This document shows, piece by piece, positions 36,494 to 47,522 of a stretch of 64,000 nt of DNA. The position numbers were made by a program, and so were the translations under genes. Each line of letters begins with the position of its first letter. The stretch's first letter is position 1. A model generated the notes under the pieces. The model had not been told where the DNA came from. It saw only the letters and a list, made by a program, of their open reading frames with translations, and searched no databases. Source of the DNA: Henckelia pumila (taxonomy: Eukaryota > Streptophyta > Magnoliopsida > Lamiales > Gesneriaceae); assembly GCF_033568475.1 (NCBI RefSeq), contig NC_133123.1, forward strand, positions 150,365,753 to 150,429,752. The letters are read 5' to 3'.

Positions 36494-37577
36494 TTCAAAT
36501 AAAAACAAGGATTCATAGTTGCTGTAGTCGAGGTTACACTAATTTTGGTTCATATGAATATAAATTGTGAATATTTGATAAACAATGTAATTTAATATTG
36601 ACTATCACCATAAATTTAAATCAATCGATCTGAAATATCTTAAAAAACCGTACCAACTAGTTTGAAGAAATAATAGAGCATGTTTTTTTTAGATTTCTTT
36701 TTAAAAAAAAAAAAAATTTGTTCCATATTTTATAGTTTTATTATATTATTATTTTTGACGGCCTTTCAGTCTTTATTATTTATTCTTGTATGATTAGATA
36801 TCTACATCATTTTTAAACTCGATTCATATATAATATAGTAATCAATTTGTTATATATATATGTGTGTGTTCATCCATTATTTAAACTAAACTACATACAA
36901 ATATTGACAACAAATGAATAAAAACGGACAACAAATGAGTGGAAAATTTTTCTCTACACAAATATATTTAAAAACGCAATGTCAGTTTCAAAAATTGATT
37001 CTCCAAAAACTAAATTTTAACTAATAAGCCTATCATAACACAATCGTGTGTATCTCTATTACTTGTCTATAATAATAATAATAATATATAATTATTTATA
37101 AAAACAAATATTTATCTGAAAACTAAATCTAGTATAGTTATGATAAGCTTGGTAGCGAGGACAAATTCAATATAAAAATTTCTATAAGATGTTTCACGAA
37201 TCAATTTTAATTTTGATGAGACAGATCTTTAACCATATCCATAAAATAATACTACTAATTGAAATCATTTATTGTATGAGATAAATTACATTAATTAATT
37301 ATGCATTTTCGCTTGCCCAAATTATAAAAGGATTAATGTCATTCATAATTATCTTATCCAAGTATATCAAATTATCATCCTTATATTATGTATGTTTTTT
37401 CGTCCAATACATAAACTAAACAGTATCTTGATGTCAAAAATATTATTTTTCACTGTAAATATATATCTAATCAATCCATCTTACGAACATAAATATGTAA
37501 AACCATATAAAAAAAGCATTCTCTAAAATGGAAAGTTGCTCCCATCAAATTTCCACTTCAATTGCCGTCCACGTGCC

Positions 37578-37815
37578 TAGGGGTGGTTCGGTACGGTATA
37601 CCGCATACCGTACCAAATATCGCATATCGTATCGATAATTTCGGTACCGAAATTTCCGATACCGATATCGTATCGATTTTTTTAAACTGTTTTTATTTCT
37701 TAAAAAAATATCGATATACACGGTATTATACCGTATCATACAAAAATTTTCGATATCTACAATTTTTTTTGAATACGATAAAAACGGTATGTTGACGGTA
37801 TTTTCACCAACCCTA
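37578..37815. mobile_element. hAT-type MITE, GGTATACCG family (copy 2)
   Basis: Begins TAGGGGTGGTTCGGTACGG and ends CACCAACCCTA. Flanking 8-bp repeats CACGTGCC (37570-37577) and CACATGCC (37816-37823) differ at one base. The left 70 bp closely matches the copy at 27269; this copy is shorter (238 against 413 bp). Confidence 0.85.
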
Positions 37816-38795
37816 CACATGCCCACTTAAAGTCTTAAACTTTTAAAACGGTGCTCCAGACACCATTTGAACCATTTTAAATTAAAACCAAAAGTCAAAA
37901 CAAATTGCTATTCACACGCTAAGTATATCCAAAAGCATTGTACCACCACAACAATAATAATTAAAAAAAAGAAGGTATCATCCCTAATTTTTATTATAAA
38001 AAAATATTTCGATACCTTGTATTTCAAGTATTAAAGGTTGAACTATTGATTAAAAAAAAATAGCAAAATTACCAAAACCCCATTTTCCACATATATTTAT
38101 AAGTATAAATTTACTACATTTTATAATAAAATATAAATTTATCCATAAAGAAAATAGAGCAACTGTGGTATATTATTTTTTTGGTTCATTGATATAACGT
38201 TATTATAATTTTGCATATAGCATACCGAAGGTCCAAAATGACATTTATGGCTCATCTTTGGCTTAATCCTAAGCATATATATATATATATATATATATAT
38301 AATGTGCAATTATTATTTAATTCATTTTTGTTAAAAAAATATATGATGTTATCAATAAAATTTTAAAAAATAATAAAGGACACCAATTGATTTAATTGAG
38401 CATTTATGTTCTGTCCATTGTTTGTTGGAATATTAATGGCGAAGTATCGGTACTGTGAGCCACTAAATCGGAATGGAAATGATGGGGATAGAATCCAAGT
38501 AAAATCAAGACCCATACTTGATAAAATAAACAATGGCATGGCATACTGCTTAAATAATTATATATAGGAGGACAAATTAAGGATCACAAGTTCAAATTAC
38601 AACGACTGAGTTGGAGGAACCCACATGATATATAAAAATCAGATGATTGTTAGCTCCAAAATTATATAAATTAGAACGAAACATAGAAAAAAATCGTCGC
38701 TCTCCAGTAAAACTATGACACTCTAACTAATAATCGAAGATTGTAAGTTTTCTTGCGTTGGACATTCGATCTATCTCTTTTGTTATTGTTAAAAA

Positions 38796-38920
38796 ATTAG
38801 TGAATCATGTTGCTCATACATGCTTTAGCTAAAAGAGCTGTTTCTTTGTCTAGTCTAGGCAAACGGATCACACCTTCACATTCTTTGATTTATGATGTAA
38901 CTGTACTTGACTTTGTTTGA
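38796..38920 (+). mobile_element. Possible LINE RNase H-like C-terminal fragment
   Basis: One frame reads VNHVAHT and, one base later, another continues ALAKRAVSLSSLGKR and then about 17 residues to a stop. The NxVAHxLAKxA pattern is typical of the RNase H-like (RVT_3) tail of plant LINE polyproteins. A single-base shift divides it and nothing recognisable remains upstream, so it is an old fragment. A host RVT_3 domain gene is an alternative. Confidence 0.4.
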
Positions 38921-39253
38921 AAATAATTTTATACTTTGTTTTTTTTAAAAAAAAAAATGAATCATGAAACACCCTTTTTGCTAAGGACCATATATGCATG
39001 TAATATTAATTAAAAAAAATAAAAAAATGTATAGCCCAAGGCAAATGTGTAGCTTAATTATGGACTCTTGTAGACTCATTGTCTATTCCTCCTTTGGGCC
39101 ATAGAGAGCCCAATTTGACTTTGCCATTGACGTAAGAACAGGTAGCCGGACCCCACTTTATTAGATATTTTCGTGATTGATAGATGGCACGAGAGTAAAG
39201 TGTAAAAACAATTTTATTATTATATAATAAGTAAAAAAAAAAACTAAAATCAT

Positions 39254-39533
39254 GAGCTTGGACAAAAAAATTTGTAAAATGTTTTTGATTTTTTTTTTTT
39301 AAAAAGATGTTTTTTAAATATAGTTTTTAAAGAACAATTAAGATGTTTTTTTAGGTGTTTTTAGAATAGAAAGTAATGGAACTCAAAACACATTATTTTA
39401 AATGTTAAAATATTTTTATAAATTAGTTGTTCAAACACATATTTAATCTTTAAACAAATTTTAGATCATTTTTATAAAAAAATTGTAATTTTTTTTTTTG
39501 AAAAACGTTTTATGAGTACTTGTCCATACGGCC
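39254..39533. mobile_element. Probable MITE with TTGGACAA-like ends
   Basis: Left end AGCTTGGACAAAAAAATTTG and right end, read inward, GGCCGTATGGACAAGTACTC share TGGACAA. The interior consists of A/T tracts with GTTTTTTAA and AAAACAC motifs that pair between the halves. No target duplication was found; superfamily open. Confidence 0.35.
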
Positions 39534-39627
39534 TTAACTTCATTAATCGGTTTTAAAATATTTAAGATTATCTAGTTATTTTTAGAATTTATTAAAACAA
39601 ATTCTTCCAATAATATTTATTGAAGAT

Positions 39628-40165
39628 TTTATTGCACCAAATCTCATGTGAAATATTGAAAATGCACACTTCTCTCATGTGAAATTTTAATAGTCATCAT
39701 ACCCCTTAAACTTTTGTAATAGTTGCATGTTTAATCCTTGCCACTGCGAGTTATTGAGCAAGTGTTTTTACGGCGCCTAATCAATTATTTTTTTAATACT
39801 GTTAGGTTTATGATACAATATTACGTCTATAGTACGAAAATGTATTTTTTATTGTATTATTTTTCATATTTACTCAAATACATCACATGTATTTTTGAAG
39901 AAAAAAATATGTATTTTGATGTGGGTGAAGTATTTGATTTGATATAAAAAATATTACAATAATAGAATTTATTTTCGTATCATAATCCTAATATTATAAA
40001 AAATGGTTATTTGGACGCAAAAATAACGCGTGTTTAACAAAATCTTTGTGGCAAGGGTTAAACGTGTAACTATTACAAATGTTTAAGGGCATGAATGACT
40101 TTTAAAATTTCACAGGAGAGAAATGTGAATTTTTAATATTTTATTGAGAAGTTTGGTGCAATAAA
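39628..40165. mobile_element. Foldback element with 117-bp inverted arms
   Basis: The left arm (39628-39744) and right arm (40048-40165) are inverted copies. Both begin TTTATTGCACCAAA at the outside and share TGTGAAATTTTAA, CCTTAAAC, TTGTAATAGTT and CCTTGCCAC, about 80% alike by eye. The 300-bp centre is AT-rich and non-coding. Long arms suggest a foldback or Mutator-like MITE. I could not find a convincing 8-10 bp target duplication. Confidence 0.75.
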
Positions 40166-40572
40166 CTCGTTTATTGAACGAAAGTTAGATTGATATATTA
40201 TCACATAGTATATATTTCAAGTATATGGAAGTCTTGGATTCCACTCGACAACCGTTTTTTTTTTTGAAGACACTCAAAGTTGATATAGACGCAGTGATAC
40301 TATGGACGAATAACTAATTTAGTGTGTGATTAGTTGGACGTGACAATCATGGACACATCTTGTTTGCTGAAGGAACATGCTTATTGGGACGCTTCTCATC
40401 TAGTAAAAATATTTGTAGTTAGAGAATATGTCTCAAAAATACTACAGTCGAGATGAAATGAATGGCTAGACGAAGTGGATGCGCTTATGATAATTCAAGC
40501 ATCGAAGAATCCATCACCTTTCTCTTTGGATGCTCCCATTTCAAAAATCGTGTGCATACTTGCATACTTATT

Positions 40573-40771
40573 ATTTTTTTTTATGTGGGAACCCGTAGTC
40601 GTTATCTTTTGGTGCGCTTTGGGTAAATCATCGAACTAACGTAATAGCCTGCAAACTAACACTAGACAAGTCCTGTGTGACAGGCTAGTCCAAGAAGATG
40701 TTGGCAGTAAAAATCGAACTCCTGACCTATGGCCAAGAATTCACCTATTACACCAACTTGGGCACCCCGCT
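40573..40771 (-). mobile_element. tRNA-derived SINE, copy 2, with perfect target duplication
   Basis: On the minus strand it starts near AGCGGGGTGCCCAAGTTGG, has a B-box-like GGAGTTCGATTTTT and ends in an A-rich tail (plus-strand T run at 40574-40583). A perfect 15-bp direct repeat ACTTGCATACTTATT flanks it (40558-40572 and 40772-40786), as expected for LINE-driven retroposition. About 199 bp. Related to copy 1 at 29283-29477. Confidence 0.9.
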
Positions 40772-41113
40772 ACTTGCATACTTATTTATTTACTCATTGA
40801 GATGTTATTCAATTCAGGCTATGAAACATTAACTAACTAGATGGCTCATAATATCACTCGAACAATGTTTATAATTGAGAAATAATTTCTTGTGGATGAA
40901 TGTCATTCTATGTTTTGGAAGTCGGTTGTAACTAATAACAATATGTTATAAAAATGTTTCTCCTTTCAATAATACTAATATTAATAAAAAATTTTCCTTT
41001 TCAGAAAAAAACATTTTATATAATAATAATATTAATATATTATTATTAATATTATACCAATCCACTCTCAAGAGGAAACCACTTCACAGCTGAAGAATCA
41101 ATTTTTGCCAATA

Positions 41114-43851
41114 ATGGGTAAACAGGAGAAAAAGGAGAGGGCTAACGCGAGAAGGGAGACACGCCGCCAAGAGATCTCTCTACTACGAACGATTCCGTAT
41201 TCGGATCACCAAAGGTAAACAAAACAACGATAATCAATTGGCTTAGATTGGAGAACTCATGTTACTTTATTTTATTTTTTTTGAATTTTCGGATGAAATT
41301 TCTTTCAGGTGTTTATTGCTAACTTTGAGTTGATTTTGAGGCCTTTCTACTCTAAAATGTTAGAATATTGTTCCTCATCGGTAGTATATAGTTTCTGGGA
41401 ACCCTTCATATAGATCTTGAGCTAGATTTCTGGGAACCCTTCATATAGATCTTGAGCTAGATTTTGATGTGCGTTAGGTTCAAGTCAATTTCTAACATGG
41501 TATCAAAGTCCAGACCCTTCGTGTGTATTGGACCGCCCATAATTGGGCTGCCTATAGTTAGGACACCCGGACAACCCTCACCTGTTGACCCACCTTTTGA
41601 GGTTAGTTAGGTCCAAGTCAATTTCTAGAATAAAAATGGTTCAGTGTCTCATGTTATTGTGTGAGTTCGAATCCACCTCTTCGTGTTGTTAAAAACAAGG
41701 CAAATTATGCCATGCTGATCCATTTATGCCGCAGTCCTGAAAATGCGAAAAATGCAAAAGGGTAGCTCCAAATGTAATTCTAAAGAAACTTATTTAATGT
41801 TTATCAATTGATTTTGTTTGCACCTGCCTGCACACCAGGGTAAATACTTGAGTAATCGAAGTATTCTGAGTAAGTCGTTTAGCTAAGATTATAAGCTTCT
41901 TTAACACGCTGTTATAAGTAATTTGTGAGCTTTTAAGATGTATTAGAATGCTTGCTGATCTTTTTCTGGGACACGAGATTTTTATATGTGAAGTTCAATA
42001 ACTGAGAGTTAGTTAGATCATCTTACATCTTATTTTTAGAGCTTAATTTATCCACTTCAATTAAGAGCTCATTTTAATAAGGCGTATCACTTGGTCTCCA
42101 AAACTGTCTTCTGATGTTTACGAGATTATTAGATATTTGAGAGAAACTTGGCCAAGCACCATCTACGTATTGCCCTTTGACACTGTTTTGATGCCAATAG
42201 AATAATAGCATGACACGAGGCTGTTCACGGTGCTTTTGTGGTATCATACCCTCAGTTTTCTCTAAATTATAACAGCCGACAATCTGTCGTGTGTCTTATA
42301 TTGTGGTATCAGAATGTGTATGACAAAGTTGTATTAAGGCACATGATTTGTTGAACAAAAAATTCAGCTTCTCTGTTTCTTACATGAATTCTCAACTGTG
42401 CAACGATGAGTAAATTGTATGCCTTTCATAGAATGGATTTTAGACAGAGAGATATTGTTGCTTCAGGTGGTGGACCTCTGACACAATTGCAGTGGTGACC
42501 GGTGCAAATAGGGGAATAGGATTTGAGATTGCACGTCAACTTGCGTTACATGGATTGACAGTTATTCTCACATCAAGGGATGTAGGTGTTGGGGAAGAAG
42601 TAGCAAAGGTTTTACAAGAAGTAGGTTTGAATGTGGTGTTCCATCAACTGGATGTAGTGGATATTTCATCAATAGAAGCATTTGCTGATTGGATAAAAGA
42701 AAAGTACGGTGGTATTGATATACTGGTAGAGTAGCATTTCCCTTTCACTGATACTTGTGATTTTCTCAGTTGGAATTAACAATTTAGTTTCTTTTGCGAT
42801 GTACATTTTGTTACTAACCTTACACACAAAATGGTAAAAAAAATCACCATAATTTAGTTTCTTTTGCGATGTACATTTTGTTACTAAATTGGGGAGAAAA
42901 GCTCTGTTGTGTTGTTTGATTTTCAAATTCAAATACGCTAATGGTGATTTTTTTTTTTTTACCATTTTGTGTGTAAGGTATATAATTTTTCATTGATTGA
43001 ACACACATTCTAGGTGAACAATGCAGGAATAAATTCGAACCCGGACAGTTTTGCAGAGTTCGCCAAAAAAGTTATTGATACCAACTACTTTGGGACCAAA
43101 AACATGATCAAGGCAACAATCCCTCTGATGAGACCTTCAGATTCAGGGGCTCGCATTGTTAATGTGAGTTCCCGATTAGGAAGATTGAATGGGAGGCGCA
43201 ATGTAAGTAGAGCTTCATTGTTGTTTTTCTATCCGTGAGTCCCATATTTATTCTTGTCTTCTATGTCTTTTTCACCGGGTTAGAAGCATTGTTTGTTTGG
43301 ATGATTCAAATAAAGAGTTGTCCTTGTTTCATCAGTTACTTTCATGTCCTTCAAGGATTTGATGTTGAAGATTCAAATATTCACGAACACCTCACCCACG
43401 GAGTTTTATCGCGTGAGATTTAACCAAAATGATTAGAGTTTGTTGGGCTGTGCAGAGAATCGGAAATCTTGATTTGAGAGAACAGCTACAAGGCGATGAC
43501 TCTCTATCCGAGGAGTTGATCGACCAGACAACCATGAAGTTCTTAGAACAAGTAAAAGATGATAGTTGGAGAGATGGTGGATGGCCTCAAGTTCTGACAG
43601 ACTATTCTCTGTCAAAGCTAGCAATCAATGCTTATACAAGACTGATGGCGAGGGTGTTCTCAGACCGGCCCGAAGGCCAGAAAATATACATCAACAGCTG
43701 CTGTCCGGGTTGGGTGAGGACCGCGATGACCGGCTGGGAAGGTAATGTTAGCCCTGAGGAAGGGGCTGATACTGCTGTGTGGCTAGCCTTGCTTCCAGAC
43801 CAATTCGTAACTGGCAAATTTTTTGCCGAAAGGCGTCAAATAAATTTCTAG
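41114..43851 (+). CDS. NADPH-dependent short-chain dehydrogenase/reductase (At5g51030-like)
   Basis: Four exons give 314 residues: 41114-41214, 42467-42725, 43014-43202, 43456-43851. The N-terminus is the basic leader followed by LLRTIPYSDHQRWW that marks this plant clade. The Rossmann cofactor motif is TGANRGIG (residues 45-52), then NNAG (122-125), the Ser of NVSS (170-173) and the YSLSK dyad Tyr233/Lys237, so the catalytic set is complete. Relatives are salutaridine, menthone and carbonyl reductases, which reduce ketones or aldehydes with NADPH; the substrate here is unknown. The 1.25 kb first intron holds a TRIM-type LTR and the second a quasi-palindrome. The exon 2 donor is a weak GTAGAG. 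SDHAF2 lies downstream in the same direction. Confidence 0.93.
41358..41497 (+). mobile_element. LTR of a TRIM-type miniature retrotransposon in SDR intron 1
   Basis: A 140-bp segment begins TGTTAGAATATTG and ends TTCTAACA, the inverted ends typical of plant TRIM LTRs. It is followed directly by TGGTATCAAAGTC, which resembles the tRNA-iMet primer-binding site. Short non-coding internal sequence continues to about 41600; a full second LTR was not seen. A 35-bp tandem duplication (41392-41426, 41427-41461) lies within the LTR. The relic is non-coding. Confidence 0.6.
42781..42978. repeat. Compound direct and inverted repeat in SDR intron 2
   Basis: A 37-bp sequence occurs twice identically (42781-42817 and 42851-42887). 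Between the copies lies a 33-bp block (42818-42850) that is the reverse complement of 42941-42978, apart from T-run length (CCTTACACACAAAATGGTA versus TACCATTTTGTGTGTAAGG). There are no MITE-like target duplications outside it. Confidence 0.9.
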
Positions 43852-45226
43852 ATGCAATGGCCGGACTGCCGGAGACTCACCGAGTCGAGCTGCGTTCTTG
43901 GCTTCTTGCATGATAAACAATAAATGGACAAGAGATGAATCAATGCTGCTGGCTTAGTTTATCTTGAGAACTAAGATTGAATATTAGGAAAGCCATTTGG
44001 ACAACCAATGTAATATAGAAAATTTAAGCAATTTATATTTATATTATTTTTGAAATTTAAACCTCGACTTCTTGATCATTGTTTTTTTTATTTAGATATT
44101 CGAAAATTAAATTTAGAAAAAATGAGATGCTGATATACTTTTAATTATTTTTTTATTTGATGATTATCTTAATCAGATGTCCGAAGATTAATTTGTAAAG
44201 GAAAAAGGAAATATTATTATCATAATTTAACCAAAGTTATGAATTAAAACATTTCAAAATCTAAAAATACAAACTTTTAAATTTACCAACCTTTTCAATT
44301 TTTTTATTGTTTTTTAATTTTTATTTTTACTAATTAGTTAAAATTAATTTGGAACATATAAATAAAAAGGAAAATTGGTTTTTTTTTTTTTTTTTTGTCT
44401 TACTTGTTGGTCTTTTAATTTTAATGATTTTGTTTATTTATATTATCAAATTTTAATTTTAATCTATCATTTTTGTTTTTTAAAAAAATTTAGTCATATA
44501 TCTAACTTGACGCCGACACAAAACCCATATAACGTTGATGTAACATTAATCTTTATTATATTATAATATATGAACCCATTATCATCATTTCAACATTTAA
44601 TAATTAAGAGAAAAAAAAATAAATTATCATTCAAAAACTTTCCACTTCCACTTCTCACTATCCCATTATCCTAAATTTTAATTACTACTACCTCATTACC
44701 CTAATGGAAGAAAAAATTATAAATAAATTCAAATTTATAAAATTATATTTTATGCACATGCAACGCATGTGTTCGATGTATTAGTATATATAATGTCACA
44801 TAAACACTTTCAACGAAAAAAAATTAAAATTATTAAAAAAAATAGAACTAACACTGAAATTTGATAACACAGTGTATCAAAATTGGAAAGCGACAAAATT
44901 ATTGAACCAAAAAATAAAAATTTATCAAATAAAAATGTCGTTAAGTTTTTTTGAAAAATTGTTTTACAAAGTTCTTTAGGCATATAATCCACACAAATTA
45001 GTGTCAAGCTTTGTTTCGTAGAATACCAAAATATGTTCTTAAAAAAAACCCAAAATATCACTATTTATTATTATTTAGCTTGAAAAATTAAATTTGTATA
45101 AAAGATTTTTTTTTTGAAAAAAACTTATTAATTAAAATTGAAAAAGGAAAAACTTGTCGAAAAATGTATTTAACCGTACCTAACATTTAACAGAGTTGAG
45201 CTTCCCTTTCCATTTCCTCTCCACAA
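43852..45226. other. Intergenic between SDR and SDHAF2
   Basis: The first 150 bp or so are SDR 3' UTR and the last 50 are the SDHAF2 leader. The remainder is very AT-rich without a supportable gene, apart from the Helitron-like piece at 44550-44785. Confidence 0.5.
44550..44785 (+). mobile_element. Possible short Helitron with 3' hairpin
   Basis: CACATGCAACGCATGTG (44756-44772) is a perfect 7-bp stem with a 3-base loop, followed after about 8 bases by TATTAG and T, close to the hairpin-CTRR 3' end of Helitrons. A TCTTTATTATATTATAATA start about 235 bp upstream could be the 5' end. The terminal CTAG is changed to TTAG. Confidence 0.4.
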
Positions 45227-46641
45227 ATGGCGAATTTCAGAAGAGCTCTCCTCTCCACAATCCCTCGTATGCTCAGCTCCAATCCAGCCTCCCGCCCTGC
45301 ATCCCACGCGATTCACAGGTTAATTTTCATCTCTGTTTCCTCCAAAATTTTCTCCAATTCCGGTTATATTTGTTCTCACAATATCTTCGCCGTTTTTGTA
45401 GACCTGTATTGTGTTCCTTTTCGAGTTTATACTCTTCGAATAGCGCCGCCAAATCTATCGATATTGATCTCTCCAGTGAAGAAAGCAAAAGGCGCTTGTT
45501 CAACAGGTTCGGGATCAGTAAATTGGAGGCGACAATTTTGTTGAATTTTTCCTTTTTCTTGAAAAATCTGTCCTTTTTACTTTTTTGCTTGTAACTCTGA
45601 TGTGGGTTTTATTTTCCATGGGAAAAATTGTAGCTTGTTGTATAGGAGTAAACAAAGGGGGTTTCTGGAGCTTGATCTGGTTTTGGGAAAATGGGTGGAG
45701 GATCACATCTACTCCATGGATGAGAGTGGAATAAAGCACCTTGTTCATGTCCTTGACCTGGTAAATTTGATTTTTGCAGGACTGTTGAATATGTTTGCAC
45801 GGTAAATTCTTACTAGCGGGATTAAAAGAACAATTATAATCATGTGACAATTATAGAATGTTGAATGAGCTGTCTTATCTTCTTGTTTCGATGCAATTTT
45901 TTGGTCATAGAACTGTGCCAGTAAAGTGAGCTTTGATTGAAGTTTGATATGCCCACTGCAAAAAATTTGCTTCCAAGGATGATGAATCCAGTGGTAATGG
46001 AAGGCCAAAGAGATTTGAGCGTGTGAGTTTGATAAATGATACGTGCGCACTAGGACACAGGACATAACTTCTATCACCTGATTGTGCATGTTCTAACAAT
46101 ATTTGAATTGTTTCTTGGGTTCTTGTTCTCTGAATCCATGCTTCGTGTCTCTTATCATTACAGACTTCTTATCATTACGACGGATTCATGCTCTTAGTCT
46201 TAAACTTTGAATATACACCCCATGTTACCGAGTAAATAGGAATTGGAATGCGCCGTGACCTTAAATTGTCTTATGTTCAGGAATATTAGGTTACTTTTCT
46301 GTTTACATTGGTTAGGATCTCGTGTTTAAATGACCTATTGTCCCTGGAACTGCAGGAAAATCCAGATCTTTGGAAATGGTTGACAGATCAGGAGAAACCC
46401 CCGGAGACCGTAAACTTAAATCCTGTGAGACATCAAACATAGACTTTACATTTTCTTATTATGCTGTTCCTTTCTAATTATGTTCTTTCTTTAGGTTTTC
46501 GTGGCATTGAGGGAGAAGGTAATAAACAATCTCAACAACCATGCTGCTCCAGAAACTAGGGCGGCACCCGGACAGCCATGGACTAGAGGTTGGGACGACT
46601 TCAACAAAGGTTGTGACGCTCCCATTTCTGGAAATCAATAA
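45227..46641 (+). CDS. SDHAF2: Succinate dehydrogenase assembly factor 2, mitochondrial
   Basis: Five exons give 179 residues: 45227-45318, 45402-45506, 45634-45760, 46356-46424, 46495-46641. SDHAF2 (SdhE/Sdh5) promotes covalent FAD attachment to the flavoprotein subunit SDH1 of complex II in the mitochondrial matrix. The N-terminus is an Arg/Ser-rich presequence (MANFRRALLSTIPRMLSS). The conserved core reads LLYRSKQRGFLELDLVLGKW, containing the RG motif needed for function in homologues, then HVLDLENPDLWKWL. The plant-specific tail includes APETRAAPGQPWTRGWDDF and ends APISGNQ. The exon 2 donor GTTCGG is weak but gives the only frame that joins. It shares direction with the SDR upstream and converges with GlyRS. 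Confidence 0.95.
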
Positions 46642-47522
46642 CCGTGCTTAAGCTCAAGGTCCCCATTTTTCACTTGAAAAGATTATCAATTTCGAGACCT
46701 TTGTGTATATTAGGCTAGTACCAAAATAAGGCACATACGATGATGAGCCAGTGGTGCTTTTGGGTGGCCGTCCTTCGTGATCGGAACTTGAACAGTGAAA
46801 GTGTTATGTATTATATGCTTTATACATAATCTGTGTTCTTTTATGGGTGTGCTAGACATTTTGGTTCTGTATCGATTTGCATAATGTTCAGAAGTCCTTT
46901 TGGTGCATAATCCAAAGATGTTGAATTCAAAACAAGAACCAACATGTGAAAGTGAGACAAGATATTTGTACCGAGGGTAACCACAATTCTTCATGTTTCA
47001 GAGCTTCAGAAGCATTCACAAACATGACATTCCCATTCCATATCAGCCACTTTTTTATGCTATATGGGTGCTTACAGAATATCCATTTCTTAAGCATAAG
47101 ACGTCAGGAACTCACTTATTATGTCACCGCACCCCTGGAGTCGAGAGAACATCCAGGCAAGAGCAACATATCCCGTCCAGAAAGCAAGAGCAACATATCC
47201 CGTCCAAAAAAACATTAACATTGAATTAAATCACTAGATTTCTCAAAATGCACGATTCTTCAGAAAAAAAAAACCTGGAACATTCATGTATTCAAAATCC
47301 TAACAAAAATACAAATAAATGGAAGTCGTAAAAGCTTTTTTCTTAGTATGAATATCTGTTCTGAGATAATTTATCGTGTTCAAAAGGTTCAGAACACACA
47401 GAAACGAGAGAAATTTAGCAGATGGTGGACAAACTTGCTTCCAACAAACAATGCACAGGACCCAATTACATGTGATGTGAGACACGAGACAATCTTAAAT
47501 TCAGCAACTGGAGGCCAAGAGC
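46642..47522. other. Convergent 3' region between SDHAF2 and GlyRS
   Basis: Contains the 3' UTRs of both genes. A 27-bp tandem duplication (47157-47183 and 47184-47207, unit GCAAGAGCAACATATCCCGT...) lies near the middle. No further gene is supported. Confidence 0.55.

Larger units (their letters stand above)
33730..37577. other. Gene-poor AT-rich region upstream of the carrier gene
   Basis: The first 250 bp are the carrier gene's leader and promoter. Beyond that no coding region is supported. Contents recognised: a tRNA-like SINE head at 34383-34445, an (ATA)n run at 34954-35001, a direct repeat at 35471-35810, and a possible Helitron piece at 36128-36493. The rest is unassigned. Confidence 0.5.
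37824..39627. other. Intergenic AT-rich DNA with repeat fragments
   Basis: Nothing gene-like is supported. An (AT)n run lies at 38276-38300. Fragments of a LINE-like frame and of a probable MITE are listed separately. Confidence 0.45.

Noticed and set aside
45602-46099. Long minus-strand frames
   Set aside because: They are antisense to SDHAF2 exon 3 and its flanking intron.
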